A stretch of 64,000 bases of DNA from an uncultured delta proteobacterium. Lineage in GTDB: Bacteria; Desulfobacterota; Desulfovibrionia; Desulfovibrionales; Desulfovibrionaceae. A program made the translations under genes and the position numbers. Within the stretch, counting starts at the first letter, position 1. Each line of letters opens with the position of its first letter. The stretch is from contig CAIMRY010000007.1 of assembly GCA_903843965.1 (NCBI GenBank), positions 1 through 64,000 of the forward strand. Direction: 5' to 3'. The notes beneath the pieces were generated by a model. That model was not told the origin of the DNA. It saw only the letters and a list, made by a program, of their open reading frames with translations, and ran no database searches. Shown piece by piece: positions 27,128 to 36,341 of this stretch.

Positions 27128-28318
27128 ATGGGCATGGACCAACGCCCGGACATGCCCGTCGAGCGCTTCATCGCGCACATCGACATGGACGCCTTCTTCG
27201 CCTCGGTGGAGCAGCTGGACCACCCGGAGTGGCGCGGCAGGCCCCTGGCCGTGGGCGATGGCCCGCGCTCGGTGGTCAGCGCCGCCAGCTACAAGATCAG
27301 GACGTTCGGGGTGCGCTCGGCCATGCCCGTGGCCCAGGCCAAAAAGCTGTGCCCGCACGGGCTGTTCGTGCCGGTGCGCATGTGGCGCTACAAGGAGCTG
27401 TCCAGGCGGGTCATGGCCGTGCTGCAGCTCTTTTCGCCCCTTGTGGAGCAGGCGAGCGTGGACGAGGCCTATCTCGACGCCACGGGCCTGGAGCGGCTCT
27501 TCGGCCCACCGGAGGAGCTGGCCGCCGCCATCCGGGCCGAGGTGCTGCGGGACACGGGGCTGACCTGCTCCGTGGGCATTGCGCCGGTGCGCTTTCTGGC
27601 CAAGATCGCCTCGGACTTCCACAAGCCCGACGGCCAGACCATCATCCGAAGCCACGAGGTGCGCGCCTTTTTGGACCAGCTGCCGGTGCAGAAGATTCCC
27701 GGCGTGGGCGGGCGCACCCTGGAGATCTTAAGCGGTCTGGGCGTGCGCCTGGCCGGGGACATGCTGAAGCGCCCGGCCGAGTTCTGGCGGCAGAAGCTGG
27801 GCGAGCGCGGCCAATGGCTGTTTGAGCTGGCCCAGGGGCGCGACGACCGGCCCGTGACGCCCTTCACCCCGGCCAAGTCCTCCAGCGCGGAAAACACCTT
27901 TGCGCGCGACACCCGCGACCCGGCCCTGCTGCGGCGCTGGCTGCTGCTGCAAAGCGAACGCGTGGGCGCGGACCTGCGCGCCATGCGCGTGCGTGGCCGC
28001 ACCGTGACCCTCAAGGCCACCTTCGCCGACTTCCGCAAGCTCACCCGCTCGCGCACGCTGGCCGAGCCGGTGAACGACACCCAAAGCATCTTCGAGACCG
28101 CGCTCATCCTGCTGGGGGAGCTGAACCCTTGCCAGAACCTGCGGCTCATCGGGGTGGGCGTGTCGCAGTTCGGGGAGCGGCCCAGGCAGCTCTCGCTGCT
28201 GGAGTCGGCAACGCCGAAAAGGCCCAAGGCCGCGCTGGACCAGGCGCTCGACGCCGTGCGCGGGCGCTTCGGCAAGGGGGCCATCGTGCGCGGGGATCTG
28301 CTGGACTTCGACGAGTAG
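27128..28318 (+). CDS. dinB: DNA polymerase IV (Y-family)
   Basis: 396 aa. Palm motifs HIDMDAFFASVEQ near residue 17 and SVDEAYLD near residue 115 carry the metal-binding acidic residues. A helix-hairpin-helix KIPGVGG follows, then the little-finger domain. RQLSLL near the C-terminus fits the beta-clamp binding motif. It is an error-prone translesion polymerase. An ATG two codons later (27134) is an equal start candidate. The gene follows the membrane protein by 37 bases. Confidence 0.93.
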   Translation: MGMDQRPDMPVERFIAHIDMDAFFASVEQLDHPEWRGRPLAVGDGPRSVVSAASYKIRTFGVRSAMPVAQAKKLCPHGLFVPVRMWRYKELSRRVMAVLQLFSPLVEQASVDEAYLDATGLERLFGPPEELAAAIRAEVLRDTGLTCSVGIAPVRFLAKIASDFHKPDGQTIIRSHEVRAFLDQLPVQKIPGVGGRTLEILSGLGVRLAGDMLKRPAEFWRQKLGERGQWLFELAQGRDDRPVTPFTPAKSSSAENTFARDTRDPALLRRWLLLQSERVGADLRAMRVRGRTVTLKATFADFRKLTRSRTLAEPVNDTQSIFETALILLGELNPCQNLRLIGVGVSQFGERPRQLSLLESATPKRPKAALDQALDAVRGRFGKGAIVRGDLLDFDE

Positions 28319-28593
28319 GCTGGGGACTGTTCCCAAACCACGGCTCTTGCCCCACTGGCGGGAGGAAATCCTCGTGACCGCCGGGAGAGCGCCCCTGCGG
28401 CGCGGCCCTGGACCGGAGCCAGCCTGCGGCGGCGCACTGAGGGCAAAGGCCGCTGTGCGCGGCAGGCCGGTGAATCCGCCATGCAGCGGCAAGAATCAGC
28501 CGCCCGCCAGGCCAAGACGTCAAGGCACGCACCCGACCGCCCCCCACCCGTCCGCACCCGACAGCACTTGGCAGGCCCGTGTGCGGCCCGCGC

Positions 28594-29640
28594 TCACAAC
28601 TTCATTTTGTACTGGGCCAGCTTGTGCCGCAGGGTGCGCGGGCTGATGCCGAGCAGGTCCGCCGTGCGCTGCTTGCTGCCGCCCGCAGCCTTGAAGGCGC
28701 GCTGGATGGCCCGGTTTTCGGCCTCGCGCACCACGGTGTCCAGGTTCAGGCCCTCCACGCTGTCGTCGCCCTGGGGGCCCACGGTGTCCATGCCGATGCC
28801 CAGGCGCATCTCCAGGGGCAGGTCGTCGGGCTTGACCAGGCCCTCGCCCTTGTGCAGCAGCACGGCGCGCTCGATGAGGTTCTTGAGCTCGCGCACGTTG
28901 CCCGGCCAGGAGTGGCGCAGGAGCAGGGCCATGGTCTCCGGCGCCAGGGACAGGCTGGGCCGGTGGTACTGCCCGCCGAAGAGCCACAGGAAGTACTCGG
29001 CCAGGGGCGCGATGTCCTCCGGCCGCTCGCGCAACGAGGGCAGGGAGATGGGGATGACGTTCAGCCGGTAGAACAGATCGGCGCGGAAGCGCGCGGCGCG
29101 GACCATTTCCGGCAGCAGGCGGTTGGTGGCGGCCACGATGCGCGCGCGGAAGCCCTGGTCCTTTTCCCCGCCCAGTCGCTTGAAGGTGCGCTCCTCCAGC
29201 ACGCGCAGGAAATCCACCTGGTTGGACAGGGGGATGTCGCCCACCTCGTCCAGAAACAGGGTGCCGTCCTGGGCCAGCTCGAAACTGCCCTTCTGCAGCC
29301 GGAGCGCGCCGGTAAAGGCCCCTGGCTCGTGGCCGAAGAACTTGTCGGCAAAGAGCTCGCCGGTGAGCACGCCGCAGTTCACGGGCACAAAGGGCCGCCC
29401 GCTGCGGTTGCTCAGGGTGTGCAAAAGCCGGGCGAAGAGCTCCTTGCCCGTGCCGGACTCGCCTGTGAGCAGCACCGGGGCGTCGGACCCGGCCACCTGG
29501 ATGGCCACGTGGTACAGCGCGCGCATGGCCTCGGAGCGGAAGAGCAGCCCGGCCTCGTGCATGGCCGAGCGCGCCTCGGGATCGCTCTCCACGCCCGGCG
29601 GCAAAAACTTGCCGCCATAGGTTCTGGGGTCCACACCCAT
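28594..29640 (-). CDS. Sigma-54-dependent transcription activator without receiver domain
   Basis: 348 aa. About 35 residues with no known sensor domain precede a complete AAA+ domain: Walker A GESGTGKE, GAFTGA loop, Walker B LFLDEVGD, arginine region RADLFYRLN and sensor II WPGNVREL. A Fis-type helix-turn-helix closes the protein (GGSKQRTADLLGISPRTLRHKL). Such PspF-like activators bind upstream palindromes and open sigma-54 promoters; they are often controlled by a partner protein and not by phosphorylation. ATG 29640 has GAGGAG upstream. It is divergent from a TauE/SafE permease gene, and three matching palindromes lie between them. Confidence 0.9.
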   Translation of the reverse strand: MGVDPRTYGGKFLPPGVESDPEARSAMHEAGLLFRSEAMRALYHVAIQVAGSDAPVLLTGESGTGKELFARLLHTLSNRSGRPFVPVNCGVLTGELFADKFFGHEPGAFTGALRLQKGSFELAQDGTLFLDEVGDIPLSNQVDFLRVLEERTFKRLGGEKDQGFRARIVAATNRLLPEMVRAARFRADLFYRLNVIPISLPSLRERPEDIAPLAEYFLWLFGGQYHRPSLSLAPETMALLLRHSWPGNVRELKNLIERAVLLHKGEGLVKPDDLPLEMRLGIGMDTVGPQGDDSVEGLNLDTVVREAENRAIQRAFKAAGGSKQRTADLLGISPRTLRHKLAQYKMKL

Positions 29641-29735
29641 CGCTTCTCCTCATACCTGCCAGTGGCGTTTTGGCCTTGGACAGGGACTGAGGACGGGGTT
29701 TTCCCCTTGTCCGCAGCACCGCCCCCAGCAGTAAA

Positions 29736-29822
29736 GGGCAATGTTTTGCCCGTCAAGGTCCTTGAGGTGATTTTGTGCCGCCACCGGCAAGTTGTTGCCG
29801 ATTTAGCGGCAAGACCTTGCCG
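29736..29822. promoter_or_regulatory. Three GGCAA-N4-TTGCC palindromes (activator sites)
   Basis: Three 16-bp palindromes: GGGCAATGTTTTGCCC (29736-29751), CGGCAAGTTGTTGCCG (29785-29800) and CGGCAAGACCTTGCCG (29807-29822). The last two are 22 bases apart (two helical turns), the first 49 bases further up. They fit binding sites of the divergent sigma-54 activator, upstream of the permease promoter. Confidence 0.75.
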
Positions 29823-29875
29823 CATGACCCACGCGACGATTTTCACAAGCTGCATGATTACAGCAGATTACTCAT

Positions 29876-29892
29876 CGGCACGGATATTGGAT
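29876..29892 (+). promoter_or_regulatory. Candidate sigma-54 promoter (-24/-12) of the permease operon
   Basis: CGGCACGGATATTGGAT matches TGGCACG-N4-TTGCA closely, with GGCACG and TTG correctly spaced. The -12 dinucleotide reads GG in place of GC, so strength is uncertain. It is 54 bases past the nearest palindrome and 83 bases before the permease ATG. Confidence 0.5.
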
Positions 29893-29974
29893 AAGAGGGG
29901 GCAACCCTGCGCCGGGCCGGTTCCGGGGCGTGCAAGGGCGCAGTGCAAATCCAACGACGATCAAGGGAGCGGGA

Positions 29975-30982
29975 ATGACGATGAATCGGAAACATGTGCT
30001 GGCGGGCTCCGCCTGTATTGTCCTGATGGGTGTGCTGCTGTTCGCGGCCGTTGCCTGGGCCTCCAACGCGGGTACGGACGCCGTAGCCCACGTCGGCTCT
30101 GAAATGGTCAAGGCGGGCGCGGTGCTCGGCGCAGAAACCGGTGTGGCCTGGTGGGTGTGGCCCCTGGTGCTGTTGTTCTTCTGCTTTGTGCTCGGCATCA
30201 TCGCCGTGCTGGCTGGCGTGGGCGGCGGCGTGCTCTACGTGCCCCTGGTCAGCGGCTTTTTCCCCTTCCACCTGGACTTTGTGCGCGGCGCGGGCCTCAT
30301 GGTGGCGCTGGCGGGCGCGCTGGCGGCCGGTCCCGGCCTGCTCAAGCGCAACTTCGCCTCCCTGCGCCTGGCCCTGCCCGTGGCGCTCATCGCCTCCAGC
30401 TGCGCCATCCTGGGCGCGTTTCTGGGCATGGCCCTGCCCACCCGCATCGTGCAGCTTTTCCTCGGCATCACCATCATGGGCATCGCCATCCTGATCCTGT
30501 GCTCCAAGAACTCCGCCCGCCCGGTGGTGACCAAGCAGGACGCCCTGGGCCTGGCTCTCGGCATGAACGGCTCCTACGTCGAGCCCTCCACCGGCGAGCT
30601 GGTGGAATGGAAGACCCACCGCACCCTGCCGGGCCTTTTGATGTTCATCATCATCGGCATCATGGCCGGCATGTTCGGCCTGGGCGCGGGCTGGGCCAAC
30701 GTGCCCGTGCTGAACCTGATGATGGGCGCACCGCTCAAGGTGGCCGTGGGCACCAGCAAGTTCCTCCTGTCCATCACCGACACCTCCGCCGCCTGGGTCT
30801 ACCTGAACAAGGGCTGCGTCATCCCGCTCATGGCCATTCCGAGCATCATCGGGCTCATGCTGGGCTCCTTTGTCGGCGTGCGCCTGTTGGCCAAGGCCAA
30901 GCCCACGTTCATCCGCTACATGGTCATCGGCGTGCTGCTCTTCGCCGGCGGCAAGGCCCTGCTCAAGGGCCTGGGAGTCTAG
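29975..30982 (+). CDS. TauE/SafE-family permease
   Basis: 335 aa polytopic membrane protein. An N-terminal hydrophobic segment ending in VAWASN may be a signal peptide or first helix. The TauE/SafE signatures follow: the glycine loop AGVGGGVLYVPL in the first half and GLGAGWANVPVLNL in the second. Members move organic or inorganic sulfur anions outward. ATG 29975 has AAGGGAG five bases upstream. The gene opens a plus-strand run that continues with a small membrane protein and regulators, under a likely sigma-54 promoter. Confidence 0.87.
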   Translation: MTMNRKHVLAGSACIVLMGVLLFAAVAWASNAGTDAVAHVGSEMVKAGAVLGAETGVAWWVWPLVLLFFCFVLGIIAVLAGVGGGVLYVPLVSGFFPFHLDFVRGAGLMVALAGALAAGPGLLKRNFASLRLALPVALIASSCAILGAFLGMALPTRIVQLFLGITIMGIAILILCSKNSARPVVTKQDALGLALGMNGSYVEPSTGELVEWKTHRTLPGLLMFIIIGIMAGMFGLGAGWANVPVLNLMMGAPLKVAVGTSKFLLSITDTSAAWVYLNKGCVIPLMAIPSIIGLMLGSFVGVRLLAKAKPTFIRYMVIGVLLFAGGKALLKGLGV

Positions 30983-31041
30983 CCCGAAGCGGCCAGTCAC
31001 GAATCAAACGCGCACGCGCATATTCCTTAAGGAGAAACGCC

Positions 31042-31470
31042 ATGAGCGATCAGATCAAGGCCACCGGAAAGGCCTCCCCCGAGCAGATCACGTACGCCAA
31101 CATGCTGTTTTACGGTTCCTGGAGCGGTCTGGCCCTCATGGCCGTGACCTACCTTTTGTACGTCTTCGGCATCATCACCCCGCACATTCCCCTGGAAAAG
31201 GTGCCCCTCTTGTGGTCGCAGCCGGTGCACACCTACCTGGAGCTGGGTCAGGTGCCCACGGGCTGGGGCTGGGCCGTGCTCCTGGGCAAGGGCGACTTCC
31301 TCAATTTCCTGGGCATCGTGCTCCTGGCGGCCATGACCATTGTCTGCTACATTCCGCTCATCCCGGCGTTCCTGAAGCGCAAGGAGTTCACCTTCGCCGT
31401 CCTGGCCCTGGCCGAGATCCTTGTGCTCATGTTCGCCGCTTCCGGCATCGTGGGCGGGGGCGGGCACTAG
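31042..31470 (+). CDS. Small membrane protein next to permease (possibly DUF1634-like)
   Basis: 142 aa with three hydrophobic helices (about residues 22-46, 87-108, 115-137) and a Gly-rich end. AAGGAG precedes the ATG. Size, topology and position beside a TauE/SafE gene fit the DUF1634 family, which often pairs with such permeases; I could not confirm the family. Likely a partner subunit of the permease at 29975. Confidence 0.65.
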   Translation: MSDQIKATGKASPEQITYANMLFYGSWSGLALMAVTYLLYVFGIITPHIPLEKVPLLWSQPVHTYLELGQVPTGWGWAVLLGKGDFLNFLGIVLLAAMTIVCYIPLIPAFLKRKEFTFAVLALAEILVLMFAASGIVGGGGH

Positions 31471-31528
31471 CATCCCTCCACCAACGGGGCGGCCAGACGC
31501 AGGCCAACGGCCGCCCCAGGGAGAACGC

Positions 31529-32800
31529 GTGGTGGAACAAAGCACACTGGCAAACGTGAGCGGACTGGACAGGGCCGACCTGCCCCGCATCCTGAGCGAG
31601 CTGCCCTTCGGGGTGGCCGTTCTGGACGGGCAGCGCCGCACCCTGTTTCTGAACCGCGCCCTGGAAAGCCTCACCGGGTTTTCCACTGCGGACGTGGCGG
31701 GCGTTTTCTGCCGCCACGTGCTGCGCGGCAGCTTCTGCCTGCACGGCTGTCCCTGCCTGCCGCAGGGCGGGGCCTGCGCCCCCGGCGCCTGCACCGAGTC
31801 CCGCGAGGGCACCCTCATCAACCGCCACCGCCGCAAGATCCCCGTGCGCCTGACCAGCCTGCCCGTCCTGGACCGCGCGGGCGCGTTCCTGTGCACGCTG
31901 GACGTGCTGGAGGACCTCTCGGCCCTCAAGGACATGGAGACGCGTTTGTCCGTCTCGGCCAGCCCGGGGCAGATGGTGGGCCGCTGCGCGGTCATGGAGC
32001 ACCTGCTGCGCATCCTGCCCGCCGTGGCCCAAAGCGACTCCCCGGTGCTGCTCACAGGCGAGTCCGGCACGGGCAAGGACCTGTTGGCCGAGGCCCTGCA
32101 CCGCGCAAGCCCCAGGGCGCGGGAGAGCTTTGTCCGCGTGAACGCCACGCCCATGCCCGAGGCCCTGCTCGACGCCGAACTTTTCGGCCAGGCCGAGGGT
32201 CCGGACGGCGTGCCCAGGCCGGGCAAGTTCCAGCTGGCCCAGAACGGCACGCTCTACCTCTCCGAAATTGCCGACATGCCCCTGGCCCAGCAGGGCCGCC
32301 TGCTGCGCCTGCTGGACGAAAAGGCCGTGCTGCCCGCCGGGGGCGACCGGCCCATGCACCTGAACGTGCGCGTGGTGGCTGCCTCCGGCCGCGACCCCGA
32401 GGACTTGGTCAAAGCCGGGATCTTGCGCGAGGACCTCTTCCACCGCCTGAACGCCGTGCGCCTGCACCTGCCGCCCCTGCGCGAGCGCGGGGAGGACGTG
32501 GGCTTCCTTTTGGCGCACTACCTCAAGATCTTTGCGGCCAAGTTCCGCAAGCAGGTCCTCGGCTTCTCCGACGAGGCCCAGGCCCTGCTCTCGTCCTACG
32601 ACTACCCCGGCAACGTGCGCGAGCTGCGCAACATGGTCGAGTACGCGGTCATGGTCTGCGCCGGAGAGGTGATCCTGCCAGAGCACCTGCCCCTGCCCCT
32701 GCGCTTCCCCCAGGCCCGCGCCGCCAGGGAAGCGGCCCCGGCCCCCGCAGACCAGGGCAGACCCGCCGGGGCGCACAAGCCCGCCCGGAAAAAGGCGTAG
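31529..32800 (+). CDS. PAS plus degenerate sigma-54-activator-like AAA+ protein, no DNA-binding domain
   Basis: 423 aa from GTG 31529 (GTG 31532 also possible; CAGGGAG lies upstream). A PAS domain (about residues 15-130) carries a Cys cluster CLHGCPCLPQGGACAPGAC. The AAA+ domain keeps Walker A (GESGTGKD), the Arg finger region REDLFHRLN and sensor II YPGNVREL. It lacks the GAFTGA loop, where the stretch between ELFG and PGKF is shortened, and its Walker B reads LYLSEIADM with Ser in place of Asp. The C-terminus is Pro/Ala/Lys-rich with no Fis helix-turn-helix. It is unlikely to act on sigma-54 directly. It may sense redox or a metal through the Cys cluster and modulate another activator. Confidence 0.8.
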   Translation: MVEQSTLANVSGLDRADLPRILSELPFGVAVLDGQRRTLFLNRALESLTGFSTADVAGVFCRHVLRGSFCLHGCPCLPQGGACAPGACTESREGTLINRHRRKIPVRLTSLPVLDRAGAFLCTLDVLEDLSALKDMETRLSVSASPGQMVGRCAVMEHLLRILPAVAQSDSPVLLTGESGTGKDLLAEALHRASPRARESFVRVNATPMPEALLDAELFGQAEGPDGVPRPGKFQLAQNGTLYLSEIADMPLAQQGRLLRLLDEKAVLPAGGDRPMHLNVRVVAASGRDPEDLVKAGILREDLFHRLNAVRLHLPPLRERGEDVGFLLAHYLKIFAAKFRKQVLGFSDEAQALLSSYDYPGNVRELRNMVEYAVMVCAGEVILPEHLPLPLRFPQARAAREAAPAPADQGRPAGAHKPARKKA

Positions 32801-32809
32801 GGGGCGGCC

Positions 32810-33157
32810 ATGGGCAAAAAGATCCTGGTCACGCTGTACCGCGACGAGGTGGCCCCGCGCTTCGACCTCTGCTCCGAGGTGCTGCTGGTCACGGTGGACG
32901 CCACGGCCCGGGAGGTGCGCAGGCAGGACCTGGTGCTGGCCCATTCCAGCGCCGACGACCTCTGCGACCTGATCCTGGACCGCGAGGTGGCCGCCGTCAT
33001 CACCGGCGGCATCGAGGAGGAGCACTACCACTACCTGCGCTGGAAACGCGTCGAGGTCATCGACGGCGTGGCCGGCCTGGCCGAAGAAGCCCTGGCCCTG
33101 TACCTGCGCGGGGAGCTCGAACCCGGCGCCATCCTTTTTCCGAGGATTGCCACATGA
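32810..33157 (+). CDS. NifX/NafY-fold protein (dinitrogenase cofactor-binding family)
   Basis: 115 aa. VAPRFDLCSEVLLV near the start, AVITGGI in the middle and VIDGVAGLAEEALALYLRG near the end match the small Nitro_FeMo-Co family. Family members bind metal-sulfur clusters or cofactors; many occur outside nitrogen fixation. Here a Cys follows the RFD motif. It is nine bases after the degenerate activator gene and overlaps the kinase gene by four bases, so it belongs to this signalling operon and may serve as a cluster-sensing adaptor (inference). Confidence 0.8.
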   Translation: MGKKILVTLYRDEVAPRFDLCSEVLLVTVDATAREVRRQDLVLAHSSADDLCDLILDREVAAVITGGIEEEHYHYLRWKRVEVIDGVAGLAEEALALYLRGELEPGAILFPRIAT

Positions 33158-34878
33158 TGAAGCTCACCGAGATCATCAAGAAGCCGTTTCGCGGGCTGCA
33201 AAGCGACGTGGACGAAGCCGAGTCGCCGGTGCGCTACACCGTGCTGCGGCGCAAGATCTTCGCGCTCATGGCCGCAGCCACCCTGATTCCGCTCTTGGCC
33301 ATGGCCGTGCTCAACTACTACGAGCACATGACCACCATGTCGCGCGAGATCCAAAACCCCCTGCGCGTGCTGGTGAACAAGACCAAGAACTCCTTTGAGC
33401 TGTTTTTGACCGAACGCTCGTCCACCGTGAGCCTCATCGCCTCGGCCTACACCTACCCGGAGCTGGCCGACGAGAACAAGCTTTCGCGCATCTTCAGCGT
33501 CATGAAGAAGGAGTTCAAGGGCTTTGTCGACCTGGGGCTCATTGACGAGCACGGCACCCAGGTGAACTACGTGGGCCCCTACGCCCTCAAAGGCAAGAAC
33601 TACGCCGAGCAGCGCTGGTTCCAGGAAGTGCGGATCAAGGGCAAGTACGTCAGCGACGTGTTCATGGGCTTCCGCAAGTTCCCCCACGTCATCGTGGCCG
33701 TGCAGCACATGACCGAGGACGGGCGCACCTGGATCTTGCGCGCCACGCTGGACACCCACCAGTTCGAGCGCATCATCGCCTCCATGAGCCTGGAGCCCGA
33801 CGCCGACGCCTTTCTGGTCAACACCCAGGGGATCATGCAGACCAGCTCCAACAACTACGGCAAGGTGCTGGAGAAGCTGTCCTTCGCCCTGCCGCCCCAG
33901 ACCTACGAACCGGCGGTCTTAAGCATGGTCGACCCGCTGGGGCGCGACGTGTACCTGTCCTACGCCTACTTTCCCGAGGCCGACTTCGTGCTCATGGCCG
34001 TAAAGCCGCGCGGCTCGCTGCTCAAGAGCTGGTACACCGTGCGCGGCGACCTTTTGTTCATCTTCGCCCTGGGCGTGGTGGCCGTGTTCGTGGCCGCCTA
34101 CCGCGTCACCGACGTGCTCATCGGCCGCATGAAGGAGTCCGAGGAGCGCCGCGAAATGGCCCTGCGCCAGGTGGAGCACTCCCAGAAGCTCTCCAGCATC
34201 GGGCGGCTGGCCGCGGGCGTGGCCCACGAGATCAACAACCCCCTGGCCATCATCAACGAGAAGGCCGGGCTCATGAAGGACATCATGGTCCGGGGGGGCG
34301 AGTTCACGGCCAAGGCCAAGCTCGACGTCCAGGTGGAGAGCATCCTGCGCGCCGTGGAGCGCTGCCGGGGCATCACCCACCGCATGCTCGGCTTCGCCCG
34401 GCGCATGGACGTGAGCATCGAGGACCTGGACGTGGGCGAGATCATCAAGGAGACCGCAGGCTTTCTCTCCAATGAGGCCATGCACCGCAAGGTCGACGTG
34501 CGCCTGGAGATCGATCCGGACCTGCCGCGCATCAACTCCGACCGCAGCCAGCTCCAGCAGGTGTTCCTGAACCTGTTCAACAACGCCCTGGCCGCTGTGG
34601 CCGACGGCGGACGCATCGTGGCCATGGCCCGCGAGGTCGGGGACAACGTGGATATCACCGTGCGCGACAACGGCTGCGGCATGTCCGACGAGACCCTGAA
34701 GCACATCTTCGAGCCCTTTTTCACCACCAAGAAGGGCAAGGGCACCGGGCTTGGCCTGTCCATCACCTACGGCATCATCAAGCGCCTCGGCGGCGACATC
34801 GCCGTCGAGAGCGAGCAAGGCGTGGGCACCACGCTCACCATCACCCTGCCCAAGGGGCAGCGGGAGGCAATGGCATGA
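33154..34878 (+). CDS. Cache-domain sensor histidine kinase
   Basis: 574 aa. Two membrane helices (about 33-52 and 298-318) enclose a large periplasmic region typical of Cache sensors. The DHp helix has GVAHEINNP with His near residue 358. HATPase_c shows [24 protein letters not shown] and [10 protein letters not shown]. The start overlaps the NifX-like gene (ATGA), and the stop region overlaps the next regulator gene, so translation is coupled. The likely partner is the receiver protein at 34875. Confidence 0.92.
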   Translation: MMKLTEIIKKPFRGLQSDVDEAESPVRYTVLRRKIFALMAAATLIPLLAMAVLNYYEHMTTMSREIQNPLRVLVNKTKNSFELFLTERSSTVSLIASAYTYPELADENKLSRIFSVMKKEFKGFVDLGLIDEHGTQVNYVGPYALKGKNYAEQRWFQEVRIKGKYVSDVFMGFRKFPHVIVAVQHMTEDGRTWILRATLDTHQFERIIASMSLEPDADAFLVNTQGIMQTSSNNYGKVLEKLSFALPPQTYEPAVLSMVDPLGRDVYLSYAYFPEADFVLMAVKPRGSLLKSWYTVRGDLLFIFALGVVAVFVAAYRVTDVLIGRMKESEERREMALRQVEHSQKLSSIGRLAAGVAHEINNPLAIINEKAGLMKDIMVRGGEFTAKAKLDVQVESILRAVERCRGITHRMLGFARRMDVSIEDLDVGEIIKETAGFLSNEAMHRKVDVRLEIDPDLPRINSDRSQLQQVFLNLFNNALAAVADGGRIVAMAREVGDNVDITVRDNGCGMSDETLKHIFEPFFTTKKGKGTGLGLSITYGIIKRLGGDIAVESEQGVGTTLTITLPKGQREAMA

Positions 34879-35288
34879 ACGCGAAAGACTGGAAGATCCT
34901 GCTCGTGGACGATGAGCGCGAGTTCATCACGACCCTGGCCGAGCGCCTGGACCTGCGGGGCATCCCCTCCCGCGTGGCCTTTGACGGCGAGAGCGCGCTG
35001 GAGGCCATCGCCGCCGAGGAGCCCTACGTGGTGGTGCTCGACGTGCTCATGCCCGGCATCAAGGGCCTGGAGGTGCTGGAACGCGTCAAGCGCACCAATC
35101 CGCTGGTGCAGGTGCTGCTTTTGACCGGCCACGGCAGCACCCGCGACGGCATCGAGGGCATGCGCCTGGGCGCGTACGACTACATGATGAAGCCGCTGAA
35201 CATCGACACGCTCATCGAGAAGATGGAGTCGGCCACGGACTACGCCATGAAGGCCGCCGCCCAGTCCGGCAAGAACGAGGGGCAGTAG
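34875..35288 (+). CDS. Single-domain response regulator
   Basis: 137 aa, receiver domain only: LLVDDE acidic pair, phospho-acceptor Asp in VVLDVLMPG, Thr in LLLTGHGS, Lys in MMKPL. No output domain, so it likely relays phosphate or binds a partner protein. The ATG overlaps the kinase stop by four bases. Confidence 0.93.
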   Translation: MNAKDWKILLVDDEREFITTLAERLDLRGIPSRVAFDGESALEAIAAEEPYVVVLDVLMPGIKGLEVLERVKRTNPLVQVLLLTGHGSTRDGIEGMRLGAYDYMMKPLNIDTLIEKMESATDYAMKAAAQSGKNEGQ

Positions 35289-35294
35289 GAGGCC

Positions 35295-35927
35295 ATGGCC
35301 ATGCGCGACGCGTTGTTCATGGGCCGGATGACGGCCTCGGCCACCCATGAGTTGCAGAACATCCTGGCCACCATCCGCGAGTCCTCCGGGCTCATGGAGG
35401 ACCTCTTGGCCATGAGCAGCGAGGGCTTCGCCCATGCCGAGCGCTTCAAGAAGGGCCTCACCGTGCTGGCCGAGCAGGTGGAGCGCGGCATGATCCTGAC
35501 CGAGCAGCTGAACTACTGCGCGCATGCGCCGGAAGGCTGCTCCGCCGGGGCCGATGTCAACGAGTCCGTGCGCGCCCTGGTGGGCCTGTGGCGCCGGAAC
35601 GCCGCCCGGCGCAAGACCACCCTGGTGCTGGCCCCCGGCCGCACCGGCCTGCGCACCGGCCTGCGCGCCGTGGAGGTCATGGACGCCGTGGCCGCAGCCC
35701 TGGAGGCGGCGATTGAGACGCTGCCCATGGGCACGCAGCTCATGGTCTCGGTTGAGGAGCAGGGCGGGCTCGGCGTGGTGCGCCTGGACTCCCCAGGTTA
35801 TGAGGCGCTGCGTTGCGCCCCGGCCTGGGCCGAGCTGGCCGCCCTGGCCAAGACCCTGGGCATCGGCCTTTCCGGCGGCCCGGGCGGCCAGGGCGTGGTT
35901 CTGGCCCTGCCCAAACCCGTGGCCTAG
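35295..35927 (+). CDS. Stand-alone histidine-kinase-like protein without ATP-binding motifs
   Basis: 210 aa. ASATHELQNILATI near residues 15-28 resembles the H box of a DHp domain, and a long helical pair follows. The C-terminal half has the length and ending (GLSGGPGGQGVVLALP) of a HATPase domain but lacks N, G1 and F boxes. This is the layout of ChpT-like histidine phosphotransferases, which dimerise through a DHp domain and keep a dead ATPase domain. It starts six bases after the receiver gene, so it may take or give phosphate to that receiver. No homology search was possible. Confidence 0.7.
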   Translation: MAMRDALFMGRMTASATHELQNILATIRESSGLMEDLLAMSSEGFAHAERFKKGLTVLAEQVERGMILTEQLNYCAHAPEGCSAGADVNESVRALVGLWRRNAARRKTTLVLAPGRTGLRTGLRAVEVMDAVAAALEAAIETLPMGTQLMVSVEEQGGLGVVRLDSPGYEALRCAPAWAELAALAKTLGIGLSGGPGGQGVVLALPKPVA

Positions 35928-36038
35928 GGTCAAGGGGATTGATTTTTAGGGAGAGATGTGTAGCATTCTGGGCAGCAGCTTGATTCACCATGTTATGCAG
36001 GCGGAGTGCACGCCCCTGCGGACACCAAGGAGGACACT

Positions 36039-36326
36039 ATGCTCGGAATGCTCAAAACGCTTGAGGACACCTTCGCGGCTATGGCCTTTGCCGATGCCGG
36101 GGAGCGGCAGGAAGCCATGCAGATGGCTGGGGTGAAGGAGATGTCGGTGTCCGTTTCGGACGTGTTCGCCGCCGTGGCCTTTGCCGAAGCCGGCTGCGAG
36201 GCCGAGGCCCGCGAGCTCATGGGGATGCGCCCCGTGCGGCTCGTGCCCACGCCCAAGGTCTGCGGATTCCTTGAATCCGTCGGGCTTACGGGAGTGCGCG
36301 TGGCCTACGGACTGGCCGAAGCCTAA
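36039..36326 (+). CDS. 95-aa protein with two AFAxAG helical repeats
   Basis: AAGGAGG precedes ATG 36039. The protein holds two related units 31 residues apart: TFAAMAFADAGERQEAMQ (from residue 11) and VFAAVAFAEAGCEAEARE (from residue 42), then a short tail. A third copy of the same motif ends the response regulator encoded next. I do not know the family. The units look like short helical hairpins, perhaps a protein-protein contact. It lies between signalling genes and is likely part of the same transcript. Confidence 0.65.
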   Translation: MLGMLKTLEDTFAAMAFADAGERQEAMQMAGVKEMSVSVSDVFAAVAFAEAGCEAEARELMGMRPVRLVPTPKVCGFLESVGLTGVRVAYGLAEA

Positions 36327-36341
36327 CTGTAGAGCCAAACA

